Assembly (NCBI GenBank): GCA_036564195.1
Contig: DATCLA010000056.1
Location: 1-12,059, forward strand
Direction: 5' to 3'
DNA length: 12,059 nucleotides
Origin: DATCLA01 sp036564195
GTDB lineage: Bacteria > Bacillota > UBA4882 > UBA8346
The notes under the pieces were generated by a model. It saw only the letters and a list, made by a program, of their open reading frames with translations. It searched no databases and was not told the DNA's origin. How positions within the stretch are numbered: position 1 is the first letter of the stretch; each line of letters begins with the position of its first letter. Of the stretch, positions 1 through 6,480 are shown piece by piece. A program made the position numbers and the translations under genes.

Positions 1-486
1 GGTGGATTTTACATTGTAAGTCAGTTTTTGCCTAACATTTCGTTCTTTTTCCAAAGCAAGATCCAGTTGGGTTTTAGCGATCTTTAAGGCATTGCGTAAT
101 TTACCGCCGGTGTATAAAGGGTAGGTGGCGGAGAGAGAGCCGCCATAGCCCTCATCGGGACCTTCAAAAGGAATTACTGAAAAACCTTTCTCTAGATCTC
201 CTATATATGGTAATAAAACGGTAGTTGGATCACTTAATTTTGTAGCACCGAGCTCATAATCGAGTGTAGGCAGAAATGCTCCTTGGGCTTTCTTGACATT
301 GGCTTTGGCAATCACTACATCTTGGGTAGCCGATTTTAATTCCTGATTGTTGGCATAAGCCAGTTCCAGGCATTTTTCCAGAGTCAGGGTTTGCCACTGG
401 GCTTCGGCCGATTTTTCCGCTCCCCAGGCCAGTGAGGGGATGAGTAAGGCAACTAAGATAGTCTGCATAAACATTTTACGAGTCAT
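1..486 (-). CDS. TolC-family outer-membrane efflux protein, N-terminal part
   Basis: This is the first 162 codons of a TolC/OEP-type outer-membrane channel; the rest lies beyond position 1. Residues 1-22 are a signal peptide (basic MTRK, a hydrophobic run, then AWG before AEK). The first OEP repeat follows, with LTLEKCLELAYANNQELKSA at about 35-54, an alanine/lysine-rich helix, then a YPLYTGGKLRNALKIAKTQL segment typical of the channel's strand-to-helix transition. The ATG at 486 is set by GGAGGTG at 495-501, 8 bases upstream. Proteins of this family trimerise in the outer membrane and serve RND or ABC exporters through a periplasmic adaptor. It lies 29 bases downstream of a tetR gene on the same strand, so the two probably form one operon, with adaptor and pump genes likely further left (inference). 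The substrate cannot be told. Confidence 0.9.
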   Translation of the reverse strand, partial: MTRKMFMQTILVALLIPSLAWGAEKSAEAQWQTLTLEKCLELAYANNQELKSATQDVVIAKANVKKAQGAFLPTLDYELGATKLSDPTTVLLPYIGDLEKGFSVIPFEGPDEGYGGSLSATYPLYTGGKLRNALKIAKTQLDLALEKERNVRQKLTYNVKST

Positions 487-515
487 AAATAGCACACCTC
501 CGCATAGAATGGTTT

Positions 516-1112
516 TCAACTGCACTTTTTAATGCCTGAAAGAATAAGTTCGGAAATCAAATCCGCTTTTGCCGTCAATGGCTCGGATGTCTCCCACATA
601 ATCCAATAGCCTGCAAAGTAGTAGAGAATCCCCAAAATCGCCATGCTGTAATCATAGGGATTGCCGGGCCGTAGATAACCCTGGTTGATTCCCTTTTGTA
701 AGAATTCGGCTAAAATTTGTTGTAGGTCATTGTGTTTTTTCATGATTAGCCGGTGGGAATCCGCTTCGTTGAGTAACTTTACATTCAGGCGCTCTTTGAG
801 AAAAAGCCGGTAAAACTCACGATGGGCCTCAACGTATTCTAAATTGTAATAGATAAAATCACGGATTTGCCGGAGATAATCCTTACCGGGATTAATTTCT
901 GCAAAGAGATTATGAAGGTCGATCAATCCCTTTTCAATAATTGATAAGAAAATATGTTCCTTGTTTTTAAAGTAAAGATAGACCGTACCTTTAGCGATTT
1001 TGGCCCTGGAGGCGATCTCATCGACGGTGGTCCGCTCAAACCCTTTTTGCGAAAAGAGACTCATTGCGGCATCCAGGATTTCAAGTCGCCTTGCAGTGCC
1101 GGTTTTTTCCAA
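516..1112 (-). CDS. TetR/AcrR-family transcriptional repressor
   Basis: A one-domain TetR regulator of about 198 residues, the usual length. The N-terminal helix-turn-helix is clear: LEILDAAMSLFSQKGFERTT, then the recognition region VDEIASRAKIAKGTVYLYFKN (about residues 30-50), and KEHIF at the start of helix 4. The rest is the helical ligand-binding and dimerisation domain and ends in ILSGIKKCS. I chose the TTG at 1112 because GAGGTGA (1118-1124) sits 5 bases before it. The longer frame would begin at a GTG at 1121, which lies inside that Shine-Dalgarno sequence and has none of its own. The gene lies just upstream of tolC, and a palindromic operator lies between its promoter and start, so it most likely represses its own efflux operon until a toxic ligand binds. 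The ligand is unknown. Confidence 0.9.
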   Translation of the reverse strand: MEKTGTARRLEILDAAMSLFSQKGFERTTVDEIASRAKIAKGTVYLYFKNKEHIFLSIIEKGLIDLHNLFAEINPGKDYLRQIRDFIYYNLEYVEAHREFYRLFLKERLNVKLLNEADSHRLIMKKHNDLQQILAEFLQKGINQGYLRPGNPYDYSMAILGILYYFAGYWIMWETSEPLTAKADLISELILSGIKKCS

Positions 1113-1132
1113 TTGTTTCACCTCGTTTCGAA

Positions 1133-1148
1133 GACTGACCAGTCAGTC
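1133..1148. promoter_or_regulatory. TetR-type operator palindrome
   Basis: Two perfect 7-bp arms, GACTGAC and GTCAGTC, are separated by two bases (CA). This is the common operator shape of TetR/AcrR repressors. It lies directly downstream of the -10 of the tetR promoter, about +6 to +21, where a bound repressor would block transcription. It also sits just behind a weak divergent plus-strand promoter candidate (TTGTCA 1151, AATAAA 1174). Binding by this TetR is inferred from position. Confidence 0.8.
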
Positions 1149-1160
1149 ATTTGTCATTTA

Positions 1161-1189
1161 ATTGTACCCTTGGAATAAATGTAAGTCAA
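1161..1189 (-). promoter_or_regulatory. Sigma-A promoter of tetR-tolC
   Basis: On the minus strand, -35 TTGACT (1184-1189) and -10 TACAAT (1161-1166) are separated by exactly 17 bases. Both are near consensus. Transcription would start near 1154 and run into the operator palindrome. Confidence 0.75.
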
Positions 1190-1338
1190 TGGTAGTAACA
1201 AGAATTTAATTATTATTTCAACTTTAAACTAGTACGTTCATAAGGTGTTATCAATAAGAAGCATGGCAATGTTTTGAGCTCTGCCAAATGAACTAAAGTG
1301 CAGATCAATTAGGGACAAAGCAGGATAAGCGAATATCG

Positions 1339-1345
1339 TGTCGAA
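1339..1345 (+). promoter_or_regulatory. Possible Spo0A box (TGTCGAA)
   Basis: An exact TGTCGAA core followed by AAA, 45 bases before the start of the helix-turn-helix gene. Spo0A would be expected in a spore former. A 7-mer occurs by chance about once or twice in a window of this size, so this is only a candidate. Confidence 0.25.
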
Positions 1346-1354
1346 AATATGTAA

Positions 1355-1376
1355 TAATTTTGTAGTAATTTTGTAG
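1355..1376 (+). repeat. 11-bp tandem direct repeat before the HTH gene
   Basis: The 11-mer TAATTTTGTAG occurs twice without a gap (1355-1365 and 1366-1376), ending 13 bases before the ATG at 1390. A period of 11 bp is about one helical turn, which would put two sites on the same DNA face. It could be an operator, possibly for the HTH protein itself (inference), or a simple AT-rich duplication. Confidence 0.55.
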
Positions 1377-1389
1377 TTGCGGTGATATA

Positions 1390-1617
1390 ATGAAAGTTGA
1401 AATCCGGGGAGTGGAGAACCTCAGTTTTCGTGAACGTCAGGTAGTGGTGCTGAAAGAGCTGGGTGAAAGTACCGACCGCATCGCCAAGAAACTCCAACTT
1501 ACCCCCAGCACGGTGGCTACATTATATAACCGTGCCAAAACCAAAGGCTATGAAGTAGTGATCGTATTACCCGGCTCGGCTTTAGGGTTGAACGGGGAAG
1601 ATGATGAAGGAGAATAA
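1390..1617 (+). CDS. Small sigma-region-4/GerE-like helix-turn-helix protein
   Basis: A 75-residue protein that is almost entirely one DNA-binding domain. Residues 10-53 read as a four-helix HTH of the sigma-70 region 4/LuxR (GerE) type: LSFRERQVVVLKELGES, then TDRIAKKLQLTPSTVATLYN with RIAKKLQL as helix 2 and TPSTVATLYNRAKTKG as the recognition helix. A short hydrophobic strand (YEVVIVLPGS) and an acidic tail (EDDEGE) follow. There is no receiver or other sensor domain. The ATG at 1390 has GGTGA 4 bases upstream and is the only methionine available. The divIC-like gene begins 5 bases after the stop, and its ribosome binding site lies inside this gene, so the two are probably translated together. 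It may regulate its own operon or act as a small transcription-associated factor; the target is unknown. Confidence 0.8.
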   Translation: MKVEIRGVENLSFRERQVVVLKELGESTDRIAKKLQLTPSTVATLYNRAKTKGYEVVIVLPGSALGLNGEDDEGE

Positions 1618-1622
1618 AAACA

Positions 1623-2078
1623 ATGGGGCAGACATATTCATTTGGCTACCGGCGCGAAAGGGAGATTTTTCAGGAAAAAGGAATCACCCTTGAAGAAGGT
1701 CGGTTGTTGCGGACACACAAGCGGGTCCGCTGGCGGTTTAAACCCCGCTCGGTTTGGAACTTGTTTACCTGGGCGGTAGTGCTGTTTTTAGTCTGCCGGA
1801 TAGTAATTTTCCCTTTTATTGAAGGGGTAACGAATTATTTATTGAAGACTAAAGAATTAACCGAGTTAAAGCTTCGTTATAAAGATCAGAATAAACAGCT
1901 GACAGCCTTAAAAAAGACCCGTGATTACATGCAGACGCATGCTTATGTTGAAGAAAGAGGGCACCAGATGGGAATGGTAAAACCCAACGAGTCCCGGATC
2001 GAAGTGGTTGATTCTTTGGATGGGGAAATTAATTTAGAGCACTTCCATAAAAACAAAGGGGAAATCTATAAATATTGA
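1623..2078 (+). CDS. DivIC/FtsB-family septum formation protein
   Basis: A 151-residue bitopic protein with the DivIC/FtsB layout. A basic cytoplasmic segment (residues 1-43, with KRVRWRFKPR) precedes one transmembrane helix at about 44-66. A coiled coil follows at about 70-100 (LLKTKELTELKLRYKDQNKQ), then the conserved end piece YVEERGHQMGMVKPNES (108-124), equivalent to the family's 'ArEelGmvkpgE' motif. DivIC/FtsB proteins join FtsL and DivIB/FtsQ at the septum and help activate cell-wall synthesis during division. The N-terminal cytoplasmic part is longer than in short FtsB proteins and closer to DivIC. AAGGAGA (1607-1613) fixes the ATG at 1623. It is co-transcribed with the preceding HTH gene, and an intrinsic terminator follows at 2202. 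I do not give a symbol because divIC and ftsB are hard to separate by sequence alone. Confidence 0.82.
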   Translation: MGQTYSFGYRREREIFQEKGITLEEGRLLRTHKRVRWRFKPRSVWNLFTWAVVLFLVCRIVIFPFIEGVTNYLLKTKELTELKLRYKDQNKQLTALKKTRDYMQTHAYVEERGHQMGMVKPNESRIEVVDSLDGEINLEHFHKNKGEIYKY

Positions 2079-2082
2079 GTGA

Positions 2083-2189
2083 GTTTCATAATTCCAATTT
2101 TTCTATTAACACAATATATTGAGCGATTAATCAGAACCAGACACCGTATATTGTGTTAATTTTTTTGTTAAATATAATTATTATGAAAC
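2083..2189. repeat. Palindromic intergenic element, copy A
   Basis: An imperfect palindrome of 107 bp between divIC and tex. The outer arms GTTTCATAAT (2083-2092) and ATTATGAAAC (2180-2189) are exact complements. The inner arms of 14 bp, ATTAACACAATATA (2105-2118) and its exact complement (2147-2160), enclose 28 bases. Inside are two NrdR-box-like 16-mers, 2109-2124 and 2141-2156, each matching 14 of 16 positions of the ACACWATATATWGTGT consensus, with centres 32 bp apart. The 15-mer at 2081-2095 recurs exactly, inverted, in copy B (6056-6070). The core aligns to inverted copy C at roughly 34 of 47 positions by hand count. Confidence 0.75.
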
Positions 2190-2201
2190 CGCTTAAATCT
2201 T

Positions 2202-2230
2202 AAGAAGAAGCGTCTTAGCTTCTTTTTTTT
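2202..2230 (+). terminator. Intrinsic terminator after the HTH-divIC operon
   Basis: A 10-bp stem AAGAAGAAGC / GCTTCTTTTT (one G-U pair) closes a 6-base loop, and the right arm runs into a T tract to 2230. It ends the divIC transcript just before the tex promoter. Confidence 0.75.
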
Positions 2231-2233
2231 CGC

Positions 2234-2262
2234 TTGTGTTTTAAAGAAAGTCTGGATATAAT
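2234..2262 (+). promoter_or_regulatory. Sigma-A promoter of tex
   Basis: -35 TTGTGT (2234-2239), a 17-base spacer and a perfect -10 TATAAT (2257-2262). The start would be near 2269, giving a short leader that carries GAGGGG (2281-2286) before the ATG at 2295. It lies directly after the terminator, so tex is its own unit. Confidence 0.7.
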
Positions 2263-2294
2263 TTGTAAAGAATCTGGATGGAGGGGCAGACTTA

Positions 2295-4649
2295 ATGGAA
2301 CTAATTAATGTTTTGGCAGAGGAATTAAAGATTAGCCCGTGTCAGGTGGAAAACACCGTCCGGCTCTTAGATGAAGGTAACACCATTCCTTTTATTGCCC
2401 GTTACCGTAAAGAGGTTACCGGAGAACTGAACGAGGAACAAATTCGGGATATCGAGGCCCGGATTAACTACCTGCGAAATCTGGAAACTCGGAAAAGCGA
2501 AGTATTGAGTTCAATTGAGGAGCAGGGTAAATTAACTCCGGAGTTGACGGCGGCCATTAATGCCGCTACCAAACTTCAGGAAGTAGAGGATTTATACCGG
2601 CCTTATAAACCTAAAAAACGGACCCGGGCGATGATTGCCAAAGAACGGGGGTTGGAACCGTTAGCGGCAATCATTTGGAAGCAGCAGATCGAATCCGGAA
2701 TAATTGAAGCACTGGTAGCCCCCTTTATTAACAACGACCTGGGAGTGGCAACAGTGGCAGATGCCTTGGCCGGCGCTCGGGATATTCTTGCCGAACAGGT
2801 ATCTGATGACCCGGATTACCGGAAAATGCTTCGCGAATATTTTTGGGAAAATGCGTTAATCGCTTCGGAAGCGAAACCGGCTGATCCGGAAAAGTTAGCG
2901 GAGCACAAAACTAAACAGCAGGAAGCAGCGGAAACTAGGGATGAATTCCGGATGTATGCCGATTATCAAGAACCCCTTAAAAAAGTGCCGCCCCACCGGG
3001 TTTTAGCCTTAAACCGTGGTGAAAAACTTGAAGTGCTTAAAGTAACTTTAAAATGTGACCATGATGCCGCTTTGCAACTTTTGCAGAGCCTGATTGTGAC
3101 CAACCCTAAATCGATCTTTACCTTGGATCTGGAAGCGGCCATCGCCGATGGCTACAAACGTTTACTCTTTCCCTCCTTGGAACGGGAATTGCGCTCACAG
3201 CTTACCGAGACTGCCGAAGAGCACGCAATTAAGGTTTTTGGGCTTAACCTGCGTAACTTAATCTTACAAGCTCCGGTTCGCGGTTACCGGGTGATGGGTG
3301 TTGACCCCGGCTACCGGACCGGATGTAAAGTGGCAGTGGTGGATGAGACTGGGAAACTTTTGGATACCGCTACGATCTACCCTCATCAGCCCCAGGAACA
3401 GCGGGAGGCGGCTTTAGCAGTTTTAGCCCAACTTGTCACTAAACACCAGGTAAACCTGATTACCATCGGTAACGGCACCGCCTCCCGGGAGACCGAGGTG
3501 CTGGTTGCCGAATTAATTCACCAATTAGGTGGAGCGAAAACTTCTTACTGTATAGTGAGTGAAGCGGGAGCCTCCGTTTACTCCGCCTCCAAATTGGCGA
3601 AGGAAGAATTTCCAGACCTGGATGTCTCGATGCGGGGAGCAGTGTCAATCGCCCGGCGGATCCAGGATCCCCTGGCGGAGTTGGTCAAGATTGATCCCAA
3701 ATCAATCGGAGTCGGCCTCTATCAGCACGATGTTAATCAAAAAGAACTGGCTAAAACCTTAGGAGGAGTCGTTGAATCCTGTGTGAACTATGTAGGGGTA
3801 GACCTGAACACAGCTTCACCGGCATTATTACAATACGTTGCCGGTCTGCAACCAGCAGTAGCTAAAAATATTGTGGCTTTCCGGGAAGAAAACGGGAAGT
3901 TCAAAAATAGGAAACAGTTACTGAAAGTCAAGCGGCTGGGTGAACAAGCTTTCGTTCAAGCGGCCGGGTTTTTAAAGATTGTAGATGGAGAGGAACCCTT
4001 GGATGCCACTTGGGTCCATCCGGAGTCCTATGAGGCGGCCCGTTTGCTCCTGGCGGAATTAGGCTTAAAACCGGCAGATATTTTAGTTAAAGAAAAAGCG
4101 GGAGAGTTACGTGAGAAGCTCAGCCAAGTTAATCTGGAAAAGACTGCCCAAAGCCTGGGTATTGGTAAACCGACTTTGAAAGATATTATCGATGCTCTCA
4201 TAAAACCGGGACGGGATCCCCGTGAAGATATGCCGAAACCGATCTTTCGTAATGATGTTTTAACCATGGAAGACTTAAAACCGGGTATGCTTTTGACCGG
4301 GACAGTTCGCAATGTGGTAGACTTTGGCGCCTTTATCGATATTGGGGTTAAACAGGATGGCCTGGTGCATATTTCAGAGTTAAGTGATCGCTATGTGAAA
4401 GATCCTAATACAGTAGTAGCAGTAGGTGATATCGTCGAAGTCCGTGTCCTCGAGGTCGATATAAACCGGAAACGGATTGCCCTGACCATGAAGAAGCAAG
4501 CCAACAGCAAGTCGGTTCCAACTTCACCGGAATCATCCGCAACCAAAGGCAAGCCGGTTTCCAAGCGGGTTCCAAAAGCAGAGCCCCAACAGCGGAGCCT
4601 CGCTTCGTTAAAGGAAAGCTTTTTAAAGGCCGGATTTAAGGTAAGATAA
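2295..4649 (+). CDS. tex: Tex family RNA-binding transcription accessory protein
   Basis: A full-length Tex protein of 784 residues (E. coli Tex about 770, B. subtilis YdcI about 720). Domains in order: the helical Tex N-terminal region (1-190) with the family signature GNTIPFIARYRKEVTGEL at 28-45; a linker and second helical part to about 325; a YqgF/RNase H-like fold starting VMGVDPGYRTGCKVAVVD (333-350); a helix-hairpin-helix pair (about 495-565) with NTASPALLQYVAGL and FKNRKQLLKVKRLG; and an S1 RNA-binding domain (661-733), GTVRNVVDFGAFIDIGVKQD. The last 50 residues are a basic, low-complexity tail. Tex binds nucleic acid and influences transcription, and is related to eukaryotic Spt6. 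GAGGGG, 8 bases before the ATG, supports the start. It has its own promoter and is convergent with the DUF815 gene. Confidence 0.95.
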   Translation: MELINVLAEELKISPCQVENTVRLLDEGNTIPFIARYRKEVTGELNEEQIRDIEARINYLRNLETRKSEVLSSIEEQGKLTPELTAAINAATKLQEVEDLYRPYKPKKRTRAMIAKERGLEPLAAIIWKQQIESGIIEALVAPFINNDLGVATVADALAGARDILAEQVSDDPDYRKMLREYFWENALIASEAKPADPEKLAEHKTKQQEAAETRDEFRMYADYQEPLKKVPPHRVLALNRGEKLEVLKVTLKCDHDAALQLLQSLIVTNPKSIFTLDLEAAIADGYKRLLFPSLERELRSQLTETAEEHAIKVFGLNLRNLILQAPVRGYRVMGVDPGYRTGCKVAVVDETGKLLDTATIYPHQPQEQREAALAVLAQLVTKHQVNLITIGNGTASRETEVLVAELIHQLGGAKTSYCIVSEAGASVYSASKLAKEEFPDLDVSMRGAVSIARRIQDPLAELVKIDPKSIGVGLYQHDVNQKELAKTLGGVVESCVNYVGVDLNTASPALLQYVAGLQPAVAKNIVAFREENGKFKNRKQLLKVKRLGEQAFVQAAGFLKIVDGEEPLDATWVHPESYEAARLLLAELGLKPADILVKEKAGELREKLSQVNLEKTAQSLGIGKPTLKDIIDALIKPGRDPREDMPKPIFRNDVLTMEDLKPGMLLTGTVRNVVDFGAFIDIGVKQDGLVHISELSDRYVKDPNTVVAVGDIVEVRVLEVDINRKRIALTMKKQANSKSVPTSPESSATKGKPVSKRVPKAEPQQRSLASLKESFLKAGFKVR

Positions 4650-4702
4650 AAGGCAAGGGGACGATTGGGAAATTTCCGGGAAAGAGTCGTCCTCTTGGCT
4701 TT
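4649..4702. terminator. Shared hairpin between convergent tex and DUF815 genes
   Basis: AAAGGCAAGGGGACGA (4649-4664) pairs with TCGTCCTCTTGGCTTT (4687-4702) with one mismatch and one G-U pair. The 22-base loop holds a further self-complementary GGAAATTTCC. Read on the minus strand the stem ends in CCTTTTATC, and on the plus strand in a weaker GGCTTTCCCGGCTTTT. It fits a bidirectional terminator of moderate quality in the 70-base gap between the two stops. Confidence 0.55.
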
Positions 4703-4719
4703 CCCGGCTTTTCGCTTAG

Positions 4720-5946
4720 CTATTGCATCCCCAATTCCCCTTGAAGCTGGTTCACAAATTGCCGAGCACTTCGGCCGGATTTGCCGTTGTGCTGGCTGGC
4801 CCACTGTAGGGCCCGTTCTTCCAATTCAGCCATGGATAAGGTTAAACCGGACTGTTTTGCTAATCCCCGCACAATCTCCAGGTATTCTACTTGATTGGGA
4901 GTACTGAAAGTAAGGGTAATCCCAAACCGATCCGCCAGAGATAATCTTTCCTGGACTGCGTCATTACTGTGTAAATCTTCTTCCCGGTCGGCAAAGGTTT
5001 CTTTAATCAGATGACGCCGGTTAGACGTGGCATAAATCAGGACATTAGCCGGTTTAACTTCCAGTCCGCCTTCTAAGACGGCCTTTAAATGCTTATAGTG
5101 GACTTCGCTTGGTTCGAAGGAGAGGTCATCGACGTAAAGAAGAAATTTAAGTCCCCGGTTGCGTAGTAACCCGGTAATGACGGGAAAGTCGCTCAGATCT
5201 TCCTTATTGACTTCGATCACGCGCAGTCCGGCAGGGGCAAGCGAGTTACATAAAGCCTTAATCAGTGATGACTTGCCGGTACCTCGATCACCATAGAGCA
5301 AAATATTATTAGCCGGATACCCTTTAATAAATTGGATCGTATTTTGCAGTAAAATGTTTTTTTGATATTCAATCCCGATTAAGTCGGAGAAGGTAATCGG
5401 GTCGGGAGTTTCAATCGGCTTTAGCCATTGTTCCTCACTCTGCCAGGTAAACGAGGCATATTTTCCGAACAGGCCGGAGCCTTTTTTGTAAACCTCAGCC
5501 AGTTCCTTTAAAGTGAGGTTATGGAGGGCCGGATCGGGCTGGAGCCGCTGGATCCCTGCTTTGGACTTGGCTGCTTCGTTAAAGCTAAAGATCAGACTGG
5601 GATTCCAGCTCATTAAGTGGGTAATGTTTTTGAGATCCTCGTTGACTGCAGCGATAATGCTGGGCGGTAAATTAGGATATTCGCCCCGTTCACACGCTAA
5701 GGAGAAATAATTTTCATTACTGTTAACCAGGTTCAGGAGGTGATCAGCCCAGGGATTATTGGAGTAGGGGTATTGTTCTAAGAGCGCGCCATACCAGCCT
5801 GATAACAATGTGAGATCCGCTAGTTCCTGGATATCTTCCAGAGTTTGCAATAATTCTTCAACCAGAGGATCCTCTTTAAGGGTACGGAAAATTATTAATT
5901 GATTGAAGAGCCGATCAATCTCATGTAACTTTTGGATATGTTTCAC
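4720..5946 (-). CDS. DUF815-family AAA-type ATP-binding protein
   Basis: A 408-residue protein of the DUF815 (PF05673) type. Residues 1-180 are an N-terminal helical region with no recognisable motif. The ATPase core follows: family motif PDPITFSDLIGIEYQK (181-196), Walker A GDRGTGKS (219-226), Walker B YVDDLSFE (271-278), sensor-1-like YATSNRRHL (305-313), an arginine-containing LSLADRFG (335-342) and a sensor-2-like GRSARQF (391-397). These residues point to an active AAA-type ATPase. The cellular role of the family is not established, and I infer none. The start is a GTG at 5946 with AGGTG (5954-5958) 7 bases upstream; no better start is seen. The gene is convergent with tex and divergent from the SASP gene, and palindromic element B fills most of its upstream region. 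Confidence 0.85.
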   Translation of the reverse strand: MKHIQKLHEIDRLFNQLIIFRTLKEDPLVEELLQTLEDIQELADLTLLSGWYGALLEQYPYSNNPWADHLLNLVNSNENYFSLACERGEYPNLPPSIIAAVNEDLKNITHLMSWNPSLIFSFNEAAKSKAGIQRLQPDPALHNLTLKELAEVYKKGSGLFGKYASFTWQSEEQWLKPIETPDPITFSDLIGIEYQKNILLQNTIQFIKGYPANNILLYGDRGTGKSSLIKALCNSLAPAGLRVIEVNKEDLSDFPVITGLLRNRGLKFLLYVDDLSFEPSEVHYKHLKAVLEGGLEVKPANVLIYATSNRRHLIKETFADREEDLHSNDAVQERLSLADRFGITLTFSTPNQVEYLEIVRGLAKQSGLTLSMAELEERALQWASQHNGKSGRSARQFVNQLQGELGMQ

Positions 5947-5959
5947 ACCAATTCACCTC

Positions 5960-6070
5960 GTTTAGAAGGTTCCACAATTGTATGATTTCAGCACAATCTA
6001 TAGTTGCTAACATGATTATTCTATCAATGTATTGTTAAAATAAAATGTCGATTCGGGAATTATGAAACTC
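5960..6070. repeat. Palindromic intergenic element, copy B
   Basis: The most decayed copy, 111 bp, between the divergent DUF815 and SASP genes. Its right border GGAATTATGAAACTC (6056-6070) is the exact complement of the left border of copy A (2081-2095). Its left border GTTTAGAAGGTTCC (5960-5973) is a degenerate form of the same sequence. The core has two NrdR-box-like 16-mers at 5991-6006 and 6022-6037, centres 31 bp apart. The first matches the consensus at 12 of 16 positions and the second is weaker. Inverted, the core lines up with inverted copy C over CAATRYATTGATAGA and again over CTATADATTGTG. Its left edge abuts the DUF815 ribosome binding site. Confidence 0.65.
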
Positions 6071-6164
6071 GCGCTATTGACTTAATGATTCGGTTTATTT
6101 TAATAATTTCCCTGCTCGTGCAATTGACTTTGCCACCCTCAGCTTAATGTCTCAGGATAGTCCG

Positions 6165-6194
6165 GAATAGAAAACTTATAAAACTATGTATAAT
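6165..6194 (+). promoter_or_regulatory. Candidate promoter of the SASP gene
   Basis: GAATAG (6165-6170), 18 bases, then TATAAT (6189-6194), about 40 bases before the SASP start. GAATA resembles the -35 of forespore factors sigma-F/G, but the -10 does not match the CATNHTA form well. Forespore control is expected for a SASP gene; this exact site is uncertain. Confidence 0.3.
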
Positions 6195-6234
6195 TAAGAT
6201 TCACAAAATCCACTTTATTGGTGGAGGTGATAAG

Positions 6235-6444
6235 ATGGCTGAACAAAAGCGGAACAACCCAGCCCAAAGCGGTAAGGAGAAGTTGAAGTGGGAAACAGCC
6301 AAAGAATTAGGTCTGAATGATGATTTAGCCGCCGGAGGTGACGAATTAACCGTCCGCGAGGCCGGAAAAATCGGCGGAAATATGGTCAGGAAGTTAGTGG
6401 AAAAAGGGGAGGAGAGTTTAACCAAGGAGACAGATGATCTTTAA
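6235..6444 (+). CDS. Alpha/beta-type small acid-soluble spore protein
   Basis: A 69-residue SASP. The two conserved blocks of the family are present: KWETAKELGLNDDL (18-31) and GDELTVREAGKIGGNMVRKL (35-54). Alpha/beta SASPs coat the DNA of the dormant spore core and protect it from UV, heat and chemicals. At germination the GPR protease degrades them, cutting at a conserved site that would correspond to WE/TAKE near residue 20. The usual E-F/I-A at this site is E-T-A here. A very strong GGAGGTGA (6223-6230) lies 4 bases before the ATG, as expected for a highly expressed protein. The gene is monocistronic, since its stop codon is part of the stem of a terminator. It is the clearest evidence in the window that the organism makes endospores. 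Confidence 0.93.
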   Translation: MAEQKRNNPAQSGKEKLKWETAKELGLNDDLAAGGDELTVREAGKIGGNMVRKLVEKGEESLTKETDDL

Positions 6445-6470
6445 AGCGGCCTAGAGCCGCTTTATTCTTG
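6442..6470 (+). terminator. Intrinsic terminator of the SASP gene
   Basis: A perfect 9-bp stem TAAAGCGGC / GCCGCTTTA (6442-6464) with a 5-base loop CTAGA, then TTCTTG. The stem begins with the stop codon itself. The T tract is short, but the stem is GC-rich and exact. Confidence 0.75.
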
Positions 6471-6480
6471 CCAAGCAATT

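Noticed and set aside
1119..1121. GTG as the start of tetR
   Set aside because: It lies inside the GAGGTGA that serves as the ribosome binding site of the TTG at 1112, and has no such site of its own.
1386..1391. TATAAT overlapping the ATG of the HTH gene, as a promoter
   Set aside because: Transcription would begin after the start codon, there is no later methionine, and no -35 stands 17 bases upstream (TTGTAG at 1360 is 20 bases away).
2105..2160. Inner hairpin of element A, followed by T's, as the divIC terminator
   Set aside because: The T run after 2160 is suggestive, but the stem is AT-rich, the loop is 28 bases and the same core occurs in two spacers without a gene end. The hairpin at 2202-2230 is a better terminator.
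4665..4907. Open frame on the plus strand at the end of the DUF815 gene
   Set aside because: It is antisense to the conserved DUF815 C-terminus, has no ribosome binding site, and its translation looks like no protein.
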